NCBI GenBank assembly: GCA_017854535.1
Contig: JAFMHL010000003.1
Coordinates: 50,018-114,017 of the forward strand
DNA: 64,000 nt
Reading direction: 5' to 3'
Source of the DNA: Nitratireductor sp.
Lineage (GTDB): Bacteria; Pseudomonadota; Alphaproteobacteria; Rhizobiales; Rhizobiaceae
The notes below the pieces were generated by a model. The model searched no databases. It worked only from the letters and a program-made list of their open reading frames with translations, and was not told where the DNA came from. The first letter of the stretch is position 1; each line of letters starts with the position of its first letter. The translations under genes and the position numbers were made by a program. Below are positions 8,681 through 18,239 of this stretch, one piece after another.

Positions 8681-9377
8681 AAAAGAAATTGAAGATGGTT
8701 TCTTAAGCCGATGGTCTCGTCGCAAACGTCATGGCGAGATTGTTGAAGAGGGTGAAGCTGATTCACCCGAAACTTTAGATGTCCACCCCGAGCAAATAGT
8801 ATCAAGTGGTGATTCTGAAGATGTTGATGGAAATCTAGTTGCTGAACCGACGGAAGAAGAATTGGAAATGCAAGCCAATCTTGAGGCCGCTGAGGCGATA
8901 AATCTGGAAACGTTGGAATATGAATCCGATTTTGCATTGTTCATGAAAAAAGGGGTTCCGGACGCTCTCAAAAACGCTGCGATGCAGAAGCTGTGGCGCA
9001 GCAATCCTATGCTTGCTGTCCTTGATGGCTTAAATGATTATGATGAGGATTTTGGCGATCCAAAGCTTAATGTTTATAAATCTGCTTGGGAAGTTGGACG
9101 CGGATTTTTAACCGATACGGAAATGAACCACAGCCCAGCTGATAAAGTTCAGGCATTTGTGGAGAAGCTGCTGGAAGAACCACCGCAAGATGGCGCTGAG
9201 GAAAAGGTTGAGGAACAATCAGAGATTGATAATGATGAAGAATCGGCAGTAGTTGATGAAGACATTGTGGAAGCCGAACATAGTGAGTTGGACGGTGATG
9301 ACAATGATGAAGATCAACCTGTTCAACGGGTGTCGATGAGAAGTCGTATCTTTGACTACTCTGAGGATACAAATTGA
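8661..9377 (+). CDS. DUF3306 domain protein
   Basis: GFLSRWSRRKR start and ALKNAAMQKLWRSNPMLAVLDGLNDYDEDF core. The more likely start is ATG 8661 (MADLMPEKE), overlapping the DUF3305 stop. Confidence 0.8.
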   Translation: MADLMPEKEIEDGFLSRWSRRKRHGEIVEEGEADSPETLDVHPEQIVSSGDSEDVDGNLVAEPTEEELEMQANLEAAEAINLETLEYESDFALFMKKGVPDALKNAAMQKLWRSNPMLAVLDGLNDYDEDFGDPKLNVYKSAWEVGRGFLTDTEMNHSPADKVQAFVEKLLEEPPQDGAEEKVEEQSEIDNDEESAVVDEDIVEAEHSELDGDDNDEDQPVQRVSMRSRIFDYSEDTN

Positions 9378-9498
9378 GATTTTGCATAAATTTAAACTAG
9401 TAATAAGCGGGCAGATACCTATGTTCGCTGGAATTAATTTGGGTGAAAACAGAAGTTGATCCTGCCACCTGCAATTCACCCCGAATGGAAAGATCGAA

Positions 9499-10677
9499 AT
9501 GACAGCGCCGACAAAAGAAATAGTTTTAAGCGAACTGAAAAAAGTTAAGGGGCCTGATCTAAAGAGCAATATTGTTGATTTGGGGCTTGTGTCCGAGATC
9601 TTTATCTCAGACGGCAAAGTGATCTTTTCGCTAGCGGTTCCCGCAGAGCGAGCAAGCGAGCTTGAACCACTTCGCGCTGCAGCAGAAAAAGTGGTGACGC
9701 AGATTGAAGGCGTAAAAAGCGCGATGGTTGCGCTTACTGCAGAGAGAAAAGGTGGCAAGGATCAAGCTGCTCGTCCTGCTTCTAGCGCCGGGCAGGCCGG
9801 AAGTGCACCTCCCCCAATGGCTGGTGGAGATTTTGTTCCAGGTAGACCGCAACAGGCGCCAACCCCGGATAAGGCTGGGGTGCCTGGGATCAAATCGATT
9901 ATTGCAGTTGCCTCAGGAAAAGGTGGCGTTGGCAAATCGACAACATCAGTGAACCTTGCTTTAGCCTTGCAAGCAAATGGTCTGAAAGTTGGCATTATGG
10001 ATGCTGATATTTACGGACCTTCTATGCCGCGTTTGCTCGGTATTTCCGGACGCCCCCAACAAGTTTCTGGACGCATAATCAAGCCGATGGAAGGCTTTGG
10101 ACTTAAAGTTATGTCCATGGGCTTTTTGGTGGATGAAGAAACGCCTATGATCTGGCGCGGTCCAATGGTTATTTCGGCGCTAACTCAAATGCTGAGAGAA
10201 GTGCAATGGGGCGAGTTAGATGTTTTGGTGGTTGATATGCCTCCTGGAACAGGTGATGCGCAACTGACCATGGCCCAGCAAGTTCCTTTAGCAGGGGCGG
10301 TCATCGTTTCAACACCGCAAGACCTTGCTTTGATTGATGCCCGAAAGGGGCTTAATATGTTCCGGCGCGTTGATGTGCCGTTGTTGGGGATCATCGAAAA
10401 TATGAGCTATTTCATCTGCCCAGATTGCGGCAGCCAGCACAATATTTTTGGTAATGGTGGCGCTATGAATGAAGCTGAACGCATTGGTGTGCCATATCTT
10501 GGGGCCGTACCGTTGCATATGGATATTCGTGAGAATTCTGATGCAGGTACACCTGTTGTGGTTTCGGCGCCTGATGGTCCTCATGCCAAGATTTATCGAG
10601 GTATAGCAGATAAAGTTCTTGAGCGGTTGAACGCTGAAAAAGAAATGCAAGGTGGCCCAGCGATCGTCTTTGACTAG
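9499..10677 (+). CDS. apbC: Mrp/ApbC (NBP35-type) iron-sulfur carrier P-loop ATPase
   Basis: Walker A GKGGVGKST, DMPPGTGDAQLT and ENMSYFICPDCGSQHNIFG motifs. Confidence 0.95.
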   Translation: MTAPTKEIVLSELKKVKGPDLKSNIVDLGLVSEIFISDGKVIFSLAVPAERASELEPLRAAAEKVVTQIEGVKSAMVALTAERKGGKDQAARPASSAGQAGSAPPPMAGGDFVPGRPQQAPTPDKAGVPGIKSIIAVASGKGGVGKSTTSVNLALALQANGLKVGIMDADIYGPSMPRLLGISGRPQQVSGRIIKPMEGFGLKVMSMGFLVDEETPMIWRGPMVISALTQMLREVQWGELDVLVVDMPPGTGDAQLTMAQQVPLAGAVIVSTPQDLALIDARKGLNMFRRVDVPLLGIIENMSYFICPDCGSQHNIFGNGGAMNEAERIGVPYLGAVPLHMDIRENSDAGTPVVVSAPDGPHAKIYRGIADKVLERLNAEKEMQGGPAIVFD

Positions 10678-10706
10678 GCGTCAACTGGATTAGAATGGGC
10701 GTACCT

Positions 10707-11003
10707 CTAAACGGATGGATCTGCCAGGTGATTGCGAAGCATCTCCTGGTAGGCCTTCAACATCGTATCTACAAACGGCTCGTGTTCTTCAACTTCCATT
10801 ACATTCTTGCCCACATGCGCGTTGTATCTTGCCGCGGCATATAGAAAAGCCATGTGTAATTCAGTGGCACTAACGGACTGATTTTCACGATTGGCCACGT
10901 CGATGAACTTATCTGCTATTTGCATGAATCGCTTATCAGTCATCTCACCTTTGGACTCAGCTGCGCGACGTTCTTTTCGATTGGGTTTGTGATAATCATC
11001 CAT
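10707..11003 (-). CDS. DUF3144-like protein
   Basis: 98 aa; FIDVANRENQSVSATELHMAFLYAAARYNAHV resembles DUF3144. Confidence 0.6.
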   Translation of the reverse strand: MDDYHKPNRKERRAAESKGEMTDKRFMQIADKFIDVANRENQSVSATELHMAFLYAAARYNAHVGKNVMEVEEHEPFVDTMLKAYQEMLRNHLADPSV

Positions 11004-11321
11004 CGTGTTGGTCCATATATAAATGTGAGTTTTTGCTAAGTTACATCGTTTGGAAAATAGCAGAGCAATACAAGATTATCCAGCAGGATAAATGTGCCCA
11101 CTGTTCAATCCAATTGGCATTTTTCACGACGCCAATGGTGCACCTTTTTGCAAGTAAGCAAGAACTAGAAAAAACTTTTTGTGACATAGGTCATTTTCAA
11201 AGTCATAGCCAACACAAACTCGCAAAAAAACATGTGAACCATGACGGTTATTATCATGGTTAGGGTTTTTGAAGCCACTCACCATGTGTCTTCGATTAAA
11301 ACCTAGGTTTCTTTTGAAACA

Positions 11322-12731
11322 TTGCTGGTTTTGAATGATGCTGATATCAGCAATTATTCAGATCGGGTTTTATTGGCAGGTAACAGGATTTTGACAACAT
11401 TTATCAATACGCTCCATGAGCGCATCGTTTCATCTAAATGCATCGTGGGCGTAGTTGGTCTTGGATATGTAGGCTTGCCTTTGGCTATTGCGCTATCCAA
11501 TGCCGGATTGTCAGTTGTTGGCTTTGACATTGACGCGAGCAAGATCGAGAATTTGAGGGTAGGCAAGTCCTATATCAAACACATTGCCAGCTCTGATGTG
11601 GCGAACCTGATTCAGAAAAATAATGCAGAGTTTTACTCAGATTTCAGTGTCGTTGAAAAATGCGATGTGGTTATTTTATGTGTTCCTACGCCACTCAACA
11701 AGCATATGGCTCCGGACTTAAGTTATGTTACCGATACCACCAGATATGTTGCAGAACACATGCGACACGGTCAGATGGTAATTCTTGAATCAACAACTTA
11801 TCCCGGGACTACCAGTGAAGTCCTTGCTCCATTAATCAATGAGGTATCTGGACTTCGGTTGGACGAGGATTTTTTCCTTGCTTACTCGCCAGAGCGGGAA
11901 GACCCGGGTAATCTAAATTTTGTTACTCGAACAGTTCCAAAGGTTGTGGGGGCTGACAATCCTGAGGCACTAAAAGCAACCATCGCTTTATACAATCATA
12001 TCGTTGATCAGGTAGTGCCTGTGTCATCTGCAGCAACGGCTGAAGCGGTGAAGTTGACTGAGAATATTTTCCGGTCAGTGAATATTGCCTTGGTCAATGA
12101 GTTGAAGACAATTTATGCGCCCATGGGGATTGATGTGTGGGAGGTTATTGAGGCTGCGTCTTCAAAGCCATTCGGGTTTATGCCGTTTTACCCAGGCCCG
12201 GGACTTGGCGGGCATTGCATCCCGATTGATCCTTTTTATCTCAGCTGGAAAGCTAAAGAATTTGGTCTGACTGCCAAATTCATTGAACTTGCGGGTGAAG
12301 TGAATAGGCGCATGACTGATTATGTGATTGCTAATCTGGTGGACCTTTTAAGTGAACATGCAGGCAAGGCAATTAAGGGTGCTAACATATTAGTGCTTGG
12401 CCTGGCTTATAAGAAAAATGTCGGTGACCTAAGGGAAAGCCCTGCGCTGGTGATTATCAACCAGCTTGAAAAAAAGGGAGAGCGCACTGCCTATTATGAT
12501 CAGAATATTCCGATAATTACTCCGACGCGTGAGCATCCCGAGTTTACAGGTAGGCAATCGGTTGATTTGACTGCAGAAGAGGTTAGAAAATACGATGCTG
12601 TCCTAGTGGTAACTGATCACGATGATACGGATTGGCAGTTGATCGCAGATAACGCAAAGCTTGTGGTTGATACGCGCAATGTGATGAAAAATTATGGTCA
12701 GGGCGAACGCGACCTCATATTCAAGTCTTGA
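11322..12731 (+). CDS. Nucleotide-sugar dehydrogenase (UDP-sugar 6-dehydrogenase family)
   Basis: GVVGLGYVGLPLAIALS, GPGLGGHCIPIDPFYL and GLAYKKNVGDLRESPAL motifs. Start may be TTG 11391. Confidence 0.9.
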   Translation: MLVLNDADISNYSDRVLLAGNRILTTFINTLHERIVSSKCIVGVVGLGYVGLPLAIALSNAGLSVVGFDIDASKIENLRVGKSYIKHIASSDVANLIQKNNAEFYSDFSVVEKCDVVILCVPTPLNKHMAPDLSYVTDTTRYVAEHMRHGQMVILESTTYPGTTSEVLAPLINEVSGLRLDEDFFLAYSPEREDPGNLNFVTRTVPKVVGADNPEALKATIALYNHIVDQVVPVSSAATAEAVKLTENIFRSVNIALVNELKTIYAPMGIDVWEVIEAASSKPFGFMPFYPGPGLGGHCIPIDPFYLSWKAKEFGLTAKFIELAGEVNRRMTDYVIANLVDLLSEHAGKAIKGANILVLGLAYKKNVGDLRESPALVIINQLEKKGERTAYYDQNIPIITPTREHPEFTGRQSVDLTAEEVRKYDAVLVVTDHDDTDWQLIADNAKLVVDTRNVMKNYGQGERDLIFKS

Positions 12732-12782
12732 TGAAGGAATGAGTACACGCGTTAGAACGGAATTGTACTAGAGGATAGCTAT

Positions 12783-13910
12783 ATGTCCGGTCCCCTTGAA
12801 GGATTGCGAGTTGTGGAAATGGCAGGGCTTGGCCCTTGTCCTTTGGCTGGGCAGTTGCTGGCTGATCTTGGCGCCGATGTCGTTTTGATAGATCGCAAAT
12901 CCGGGAAGGTTGACCCTGCGAATATTAACAACCGCTCCAAGCGCTCAATAGCGCTCAATCTTAAGTCTGAAGCGGGCGTTCACGCTGCCAAAAAGGTTAT
13001 CGCAAAAGCTGATATTTTGATCGAGGGCTTTCGCCCCGGTGTGATGGAGAAATTGGGATTGGGGCCTAAGGACTGCTATAAGTTCAACAAGGGTTTGGTC
13101 TTCGGGCGGATGACCGGTTGGGGGCAAGAAGGGCCTCTTTCGCATACTGCGGGCCACGACATCAATTATCTTGCTTTGAGTGGTGCTTTGCACGCAATTG
13201 GCAAGGCAGGAGAACCGCCGACCCCGCCGCTTAATCTGGTCGCAGATTATGCAGGCGGAACCATGTTCTTGTTGCTTGGTGTGCTGTCAGCTCTTTATGA
13301 GCGTCAAAAGTCAGGTCTTGGGCAGGTGATTGATGCGGCGATGGTCGATGGCGTGCCAGCATTAATGGGGCTCATTCATATGATGGTTGCCAAAGGCCAA
13401 TGGTCGAGCAATCGAGAGGAAAACTGGCTTGATGGCGGCGCACCTTTTTATCGGACCTATGAGACTAGTGATGGAAAATACATTTCCGTCGGTCCGTTAG
13501 AGCCGCAGTTTTTTGCTCAACTTGTAGAGAAATCTGGACTGCCTGCTGAAGACTTGTCATCTCAATATGATGTTGCAAATTGGCCTGAACGCCACAACCA
13601 ATACGAAGCCATTTTCAAATCGAAAACCCGTGACGAATGGGTAGATATTTTTGAAGGAAGCGATGCTTGTGTTGCACCCGTTCTCGATTTTTCTGAAGTT
13701 TTTGACAACAAACACAACAAGGCGAGAGGTATATTCAAAGAAGTGGGGGGCGTTTTGCAAGCTGCCCCTGCTCCGCGATTTGACCGCACGCCAGCTGGGC
13801 CTATTGGTGCGCCTTGTGCGCCAGGTGCTGATGGGGAAGCAATTTTGAACGAGTGCGGTTTGTCTCAAGATGAAATAGCAGAGCTTAGGGCAAATGGTGG
13901 CTTAAGCTAA
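12783..13910 (+). CDS. CaiB/BaiF class III CoA-transferase (alpha-methylacyl-CoA racemase-like)
   Basis: GPLEGLRVVEMAGLGPCPLAGQLLADLGADVVLID...NNRSKRSIALNLKS motif set. Confidence 0.9.
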   Translation: MSGPLEGLRVVEMAGLGPCPLAGQLLADLGADVVLIDRKSGKVDPANINNRSKRSIALNLKSEAGVHAAKKVIAKADILIEGFRPGVMEKLGLGPKDCYKFNKGLVFGRMTGWGQEGPLSHTAGHDINYLALSGALHAIGKAGEPPTPPLNLVADYAGGTMFLLLGVLSALYERQKSGLGQVIDAAMVDGVPALMGLIHMMVAKGQWSSNREENWLDGGAPFYRTYETSDGKYISVGPLEPQFFAQLVEKSGLPAEDLSSQYDVANWPERHNQYEAIFKSKTRDEWVDIFEGSDACVAPVLDFSEVFDNKHNKARGIFKEVGGVLQAAPAPRFDRTPAGPIGAPCAPGADGEAILNECGLSQDEIAELRANGGLS

Positions 13911-15112
13911 ATTCGCATATCAATTCTGTTGAAGCCTCTAAAGCGTGCGAGGCCCATGATGGTGACTTCACCAGAGAGTTGTAAATCTGGAAAGCGCTTC
14001 ACCAGTCGGCCAATTGCGATGCGTCCTTCGATCCTAGCCAGTGTTGCGCCAAGGCAAACATGTATACCGGTAATAAAAGCCAAATGACGGTTCGGGTTGC
14101 GGCCAATGTCGACTTGATCAGGATTATCAAATATTTCAGGATCACGATTAGCTGCGCCAATCGAGGTGTGAACATAGGTTCCAGCTTTTAAAGTCTTGCC
14201 AGAAAAAGTCATGTCCTTGGTTAGCAGGCGATTGCCGATCTGCAATGGGCTTTGGAAACGCAAAAACTCTTCCACCGCTGGCGCAATCAAATCTGGTTCA
14301 TCTAAGAGGCGTTTGTGTTGGTCACGATGTGTGAGCAAGATATGAGTCCCGTTTCCCACAAGGCTTGTGGTGGTTTCGTGTCCTGCGTTCAGCAGAAAAA
14401 TACAGTTCTGGATCAATTCTTCTTGTGTAAGCCGACGGCCGTCATGCTCTCCAAAAATCAGCGCTTCCAGAATTTCGCCCTGCCCAGCGCCTTCAGGGTT
14501 CTTTCTGCGATGTTCAATGAGATCATCAAGTAATTGCCCAAATTCTGTTACCGCATCATTACCTTCTTTCAATCGATCCTCAGGAACAACGGGATCAAGC
14601 GCTCCCAAGATTGCCATGGAGAACCGACGTAATTTGTGGCGATGCTCTTCGGGAACGCCAAGCATGAACGAGATTAATTCTGTTGGCAGTTGTTTTGAAA
14701 AAGCATCGATAAAGTCAAACTCTTTCAGATCTTCCAACTTATCCAGCAAACCATCCACGATCTGTTCTATGAGCGGTTCAAGCTCGGTCAGTTTGCGCGG
14801 GGTGAATGCGCCAGCCAAGAGTTTGCGCACGGTTGTATGGTAAGGCGGATCATTGAATATCAAACTCGTGGTGTGGTGTGTGTAAAGCGGGCATTGACCG
14901 AACTTTTCCTTGAACGCCACTACTTTGTCAGAACTCATAGAGCGTTCCTGATAGACCGTTTTGACGTCTTCATAGCGGGTCAAATAATACGATCCATCCT
15001 TGTTGCGATGAACGGGGTCATGATCGCGCAGCATTTTTAATGTTGGAAATGGATCATTGATGAAATCTGATCCAATCGTATTCAAATCGAAATGGTCTAT
15101 TTTTTCGTTCAT
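13907..15112 (-). CDS. Cytochrome P450
   Basis: I-helix NAGHETTTSL and heme ligand motif FITGIHVCLGATLAR. Likely start MNEKIDHFD. Confidence 0.92.
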   Translation of the reverse strand: MNEKIDHFDLNTIGSDFINDPFPTLKMLRDHDPVHRNKDGSYYLTRYEDVKTVYQERSMSSDKVVAFKEKFGQCPLYTHHTTSLIFNDPPYHTTVRKLLAGAFTPRKLTELEPLIEQIVDGLLDKLEDLKEFDFIDAFSKQLPTELISFMLGVPEEHRHKLRRFSMAILGALDPVVPEDRLKEGNDAVTEFGQLLDDLIEHRRKNPEGAGQGEILEALIFGEHDGRRLTQEELIQNCIFLLNAGHETTTSLVGNGTHILLTHRDQHKRLLDEPDLIAPAVEEFLRFQSPLQIGNRLLTKDMTFSGKTLKAGTYVHTSIGAANRDPEIFDNPDQVDIGRNPNRHLAFITGIHVCLGATLARIEGRIAIGRLVKRFPDLQLSGEVTIMGLARFRGFNRIDMRI

Positions 15113-15146
15113 CAATGCGCCTCCCAGTCGCTTATGTTTGAGCCTA

Positions 15147-16370
15147 TTAGGCCGTATTCCTATTTGGCATGGTTTCTGATGATACGGCCCCATCAAGCCC
15201 AGTGCTACCGTAAAGCCATTCGATCGAGTTAAACCAGTCTTCGGGCTGTTTTGCCTGCATCAACTGATTGCGCAATTCAGCATGGGCGCCTGACGGATGA
15301 TATATGTGGTCACCAATTGCTCTTGATTGCAATTGCACTCTAGCGGTACGGGCTTTACGTTTATGCTGGTAGTTTGCAAATGTCTTTTCAATATCGCCCG
15401 AGTTTGCGTGCATTTCCGCTGAAAGGCACACACCATCTTCCATCGCCATACAGGCACCTTGGGCGAAGTATTGCATCATTGGATGGGCAGCATCTCCCAA
15501 GAGTGCCACACGTCCATCAATCCAATTGTTGATAGGGTCGCGGTCGCACAACACCCAAAGTTTCCAGTCTTTGCCGCGCTCTATGATTTCACGCGCTACC
15601 GGGCTCACATGCTCGAAGCCTCGGCAGACTTCTTCATGGCTTACAGGTTTTCCCGCAACAGGCTCTGGGGCTTGGTTGTGATAAGTCACGACAAGATTAA
15701 AAACTTTCCAGCCAGAAAGCGGATAATGAACGATATGGCACTTTGGGCCTGCCCAAAGGGTAGCGGCATTCCAGCGCAAATCTTCTGGCATTTCCTCAGT
15801 TGGAATGACAGAACGATAGGTGGAATGACCCGAGATACGCGGAGCGCCATCGCCAACCAGTTGTTTGCGGATATTGGACCAAAGGCCATCAGCGCCAATT
15901 AACGCAGATCCTTTTATCTGTTCGCTGTTCTCCAATGTCACGGTCACTGATTTTTCGTCTTGCTCATAGCTTTTCACTGCACTGTTTACGCGCAACTCAA
16001 TGAGATTATGGGCCATGCATGCCTTTAAAAAAACACCATGAAGATCACCACGGTGAACAACTGCATAAGGGTTCTTAAAGCGCTTGCGAAAGGCTTCATC
16101 CAGCGGAACCCGTGTAATCTCGTCGCCTGAAAGGGCATCCATTAATCGAAGGCTATCAATGTAGACTGCCATTGCTCTGGCGGCATCCCCCACGCCAAGA
16201 TAGTCGAAAGCGTGAAATGCATTTGGGCCAAGTTGAATCCCTGCGCCGATTTCGCCTAACTGAGCGGCTTTTTCGAGAACGAGTGAGCGATAGCCTTTTT
16301 GGGCGAGGCCCATTGCAACTGCTAAGCCGCCAATGCCACCGCCGGCGATTAAAATGCGATCATGTGTCAT
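15147..16370 (-). CDS. FAD-dependent monooxygenase, 3-hydroxybenzoate 6-hydroxylase-like
   Basis: GGGIGGLAVAMGLAQKG, GADGLWSNIR and GRVALLGDAAHPMMQYFAQGACMAMEDG motifs. Context with gentisate genes. Confidence 0.85.
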   Translation of the reverse strand: MTHDRILIAGGGIGGLAVAMGLAQKGYRSLVLEKAAQLGEIGAGIQLGPNAFHAFDYLGVGDAARAMAVYIDSLRLMDALSGDEITRVPLDEAFRKRFKNPYAVVHRGDLHGVFLKACMAHNLIELRVNSAVKSYEQDEKSVTVTLENSEQIKGSALIGADGLWSNIRKQLVGDGAPRISGHSTYRSVIPTEEMPEDLRWNAATLWAGPKCHIVHYPLSGWKVFNLVVTYHNQAPEPVAGKPVSHEEVCRGFEHVSPVAREIIERGKDWKLWVLCDRDPINNWIDGRVALLGDAAHPMMQYFAQGACMAMEDGVCLSAEMHANSGDIEKTFANYQHKRKARTARVQLQSRAIGDHIYHPSGAHAELRNQLMQAKQPEDWFNSIEWLYGSTGLDGAVSSETMPNRNTA

Positions 16371-16384
16371 TGAGAATCATCTCG

Positions 16385-17083
16385 CTATTCTGCCGGACCT
16401 ATTGCCAATTCGATTGGAGCCAGGCCGTTGATGGAACCAAAAATTTTGTCACCAGAAACAACCGGACCAACGCCAGCCGGTGTTCCAGTCATGATGACAT
16501 CGCCGGGTTGCAAATGATAAAATTTCGAAAGATCGGATACGATTTCTTCAACGCTCCAAATCAGATCAGACAGGTGAGCGTCCTGTTTGGTTTCCCCGTT
16601 TACAGAAAGATGAATTCTTTGCGGGCCGACTTTGCCAAAGCTTTCAGCCTTCGTAATCGTCGAGACAACTGCCGAGTTTTCAACATCCTTGCCAAGGTCC
16701 CAAGGGCGCTGCTTAGAGCGCGAGGCTTGTTGCAAATCGCGGCGGGTCATATCTAGGGCACAAGCATAACCGTAAATAGCGGAGGCTGCATTAGAGACAG
16801 CTATCTTGAACGCAGGTTTGCCGATTACCAGAGCCAACTCCATTTCATAGTGAAAATTTTCGCTCCCGGGCGGGTAGGGGATTGTCGCGCCGGAGGCTAT
16901 GTAGGCTGATGGTGTTTTCGTGAAATAGAAAGGCGCTTCCCTGTCTACTTCAACCCCCATTTCGGCAGCATGAGCGGCATAATTCCTACCAACACAGAAT
17001 ATGCGGTGAATTGGATATTCAGCGCTCTCGCCAGAAACGGGAATTGATTTTGATGCAAGTGGGGGAAATAGAAATTGGCTCAT
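16385..17083 (-). CDS. Fumarylpyruvate hydrolase / fumarylacetoacetase family
   Basis: FCVGRNYAAHAAEMG and DVIMTGTPAGVGPV motifs. Confidence 0.9.
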   Translation of the reverse strand: MSQFLFPPLASKSIPVSGESAEYPIHRIFCVGRNYAAHAAEMGVEVDREAPFYFTKTPSAYIASGATIPYPPGSENFHYEMELALVIGKPAFKIAVSNAASAIYGYACALDMTRRDLQQASRSKQRPWDLGKDVENSAVVSTITKAESFGKVGPQRIHLSVNGETKQDAHLSDLIWSVEEIVSDLSKFYHLQPGDVIMTGTPAGVGPVVSGDKIFGSINGLAPIELAIGPAE

Positions 17084-18117
17084 CGTTGGCGTTCCTCATA
17101 GTAGCCTAGTTTTTCCTGCAGAGGTTTATCGTGGACCCTGACCAGAAATGCTTCTTCATTTGCTTTGTGTGTAATTTTCGAAAAGACATGGGCTGAGAAT
17201 GTATCTTTCGGTCCCCAAGTGATTTTCGTGCAGTCAATTGTTGTTTCGCCGCTGCCTTTAACCACATGATAAACAGCAGAAGATGAGCGCAGCGGTGGTG
17301 TTTCCGACTGGCCAGATGCAAACATCATGGCTGTAAAGCCCATGGTTGGGAGCACATAATCACCCGTTTCCGGATTTACAAAGTCGACCTCGGCAATGGC
17401 GTCATCACCATATTTAGCCAATTGGCGAAGGGCTGCTTCTGTTCGTGACCACGGAAAGCGCATCATCGGATAGCGTTTCTTGATCGCATTTTTCTTGCGC
17501 GATGGGGCAAGGCCAGCCGCCAGATATTCTACTTGGCTTGAGTCGGGGCGATTTCGCTGTGCCTGGAGCTCTGCTTCTTCAGCATAGGAGCCTTCAAGAT
17601 AAACAAACAGTGGAAGATCAAGCGCATCCAACCAGATAACGGGTTCATCTCCATCATGGCCGTGATCGTGCCATTCTCCACCGGGCGTTAGGACAAGATC
17701 GCCTTCCTCCATCGGTAATTTTTCGCCTTCCACAACGGTATATCCACCTTTGCCTTCGACGATGATGCGCGCGGCGGAGGGTGTATGGCGGTGGGCTGGC
17801 GCTGTTTCGCCCGGAAGTAAAAGCTGCATGCCAGTATAGATGGAGGACGTGGCCTGCATGGCACCTGTGCCTCTGCCCGGGTCCGAGAGCACGAGAACAC
17901 GGCGTTCTGCTTTTTCAACAGGTGTCAGTTCTCCAGCTCTAATCAATAGCGGGCGCAGGTCCTTAAAAGCCCAGTGTCCGGGACGCGTCACTGGATTTGG
18001 AGCGTCATGGGGTAAGACATTTCTCATCATTGGCCATAAAGGCGCTACGCCAGCTTTAGACATCGCATCGCGATAGTCTTGTGGCAGTTCTTCAAGAGTT
18101 CCTAATTGCTCTGACAT
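17080..18117 (-). CDS. Gentisate 1,2-dioxygenase (bicupin)
   Basis: PGETAPAHRHTPSAARIIVEG and GGEWHDHGHDGDEPVIWLDALDLPL motifs. Confidence 0.93.
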   Translation of the reverse strand: MSEQLGTLEELPQDYRDAMSKAGVAPLWPMMRNVLPHDAPNPVTRPGHWAFKDLRPLLIRAGELTPVEKAERRVLVLSDPGRGTGAMQATSSIYTGMQLLLPGETAPAHRHTPSAARIIVEGKGGYTVVEGEKLPMEEGDLVLTPGGEWHDHGHDGDEPVIWLDALDLPLFVYLEGSYAEEAELQAQRNRPDSSQVEYLAAGLAPSRKKNAIKKRYPMMRFPWSRTEAALRQLAKYGDDAIAEVDFVNPETGDYVLPTMGFTAMMFASGQSETPPLRSSSAVYHVVKGSGETTIDCTKITWGPKDTFSAHVFSKITHKANEEAFLVRVHDKPLQEKLGYYEERQR

Positions 18118-18148
18118 CACTTTCCTCCCATACAATATAGTCGATAAT

Positions 18149-18194
18149 AGTATGCATACTTATCATTAGCATGCTTGTCAACAATCGCATATGC
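18149..18194. promoter_or_regulatory. Cluster of three palindromes in the GDO/MarR divergent promoter
   Basis: AGTATGCATACT (18149-18160), AGCATGCT (18168-18175) and GCATATGC (18187-18194), each self-complementary. Confidence 0.55.
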
Positions 18195-18239
18195 AGTTAG
18201 CTTTGGGATCAATGTGATCTAATAACGGAATTGTAAGAC

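Noticed and set aside
9067-9758. Minus-strand ORFs over DUF3306 and the Mrp 5' region
   Set aside because: Arise from the acidic repeat-rich DUF3306 tail read in reverse; no independent support.
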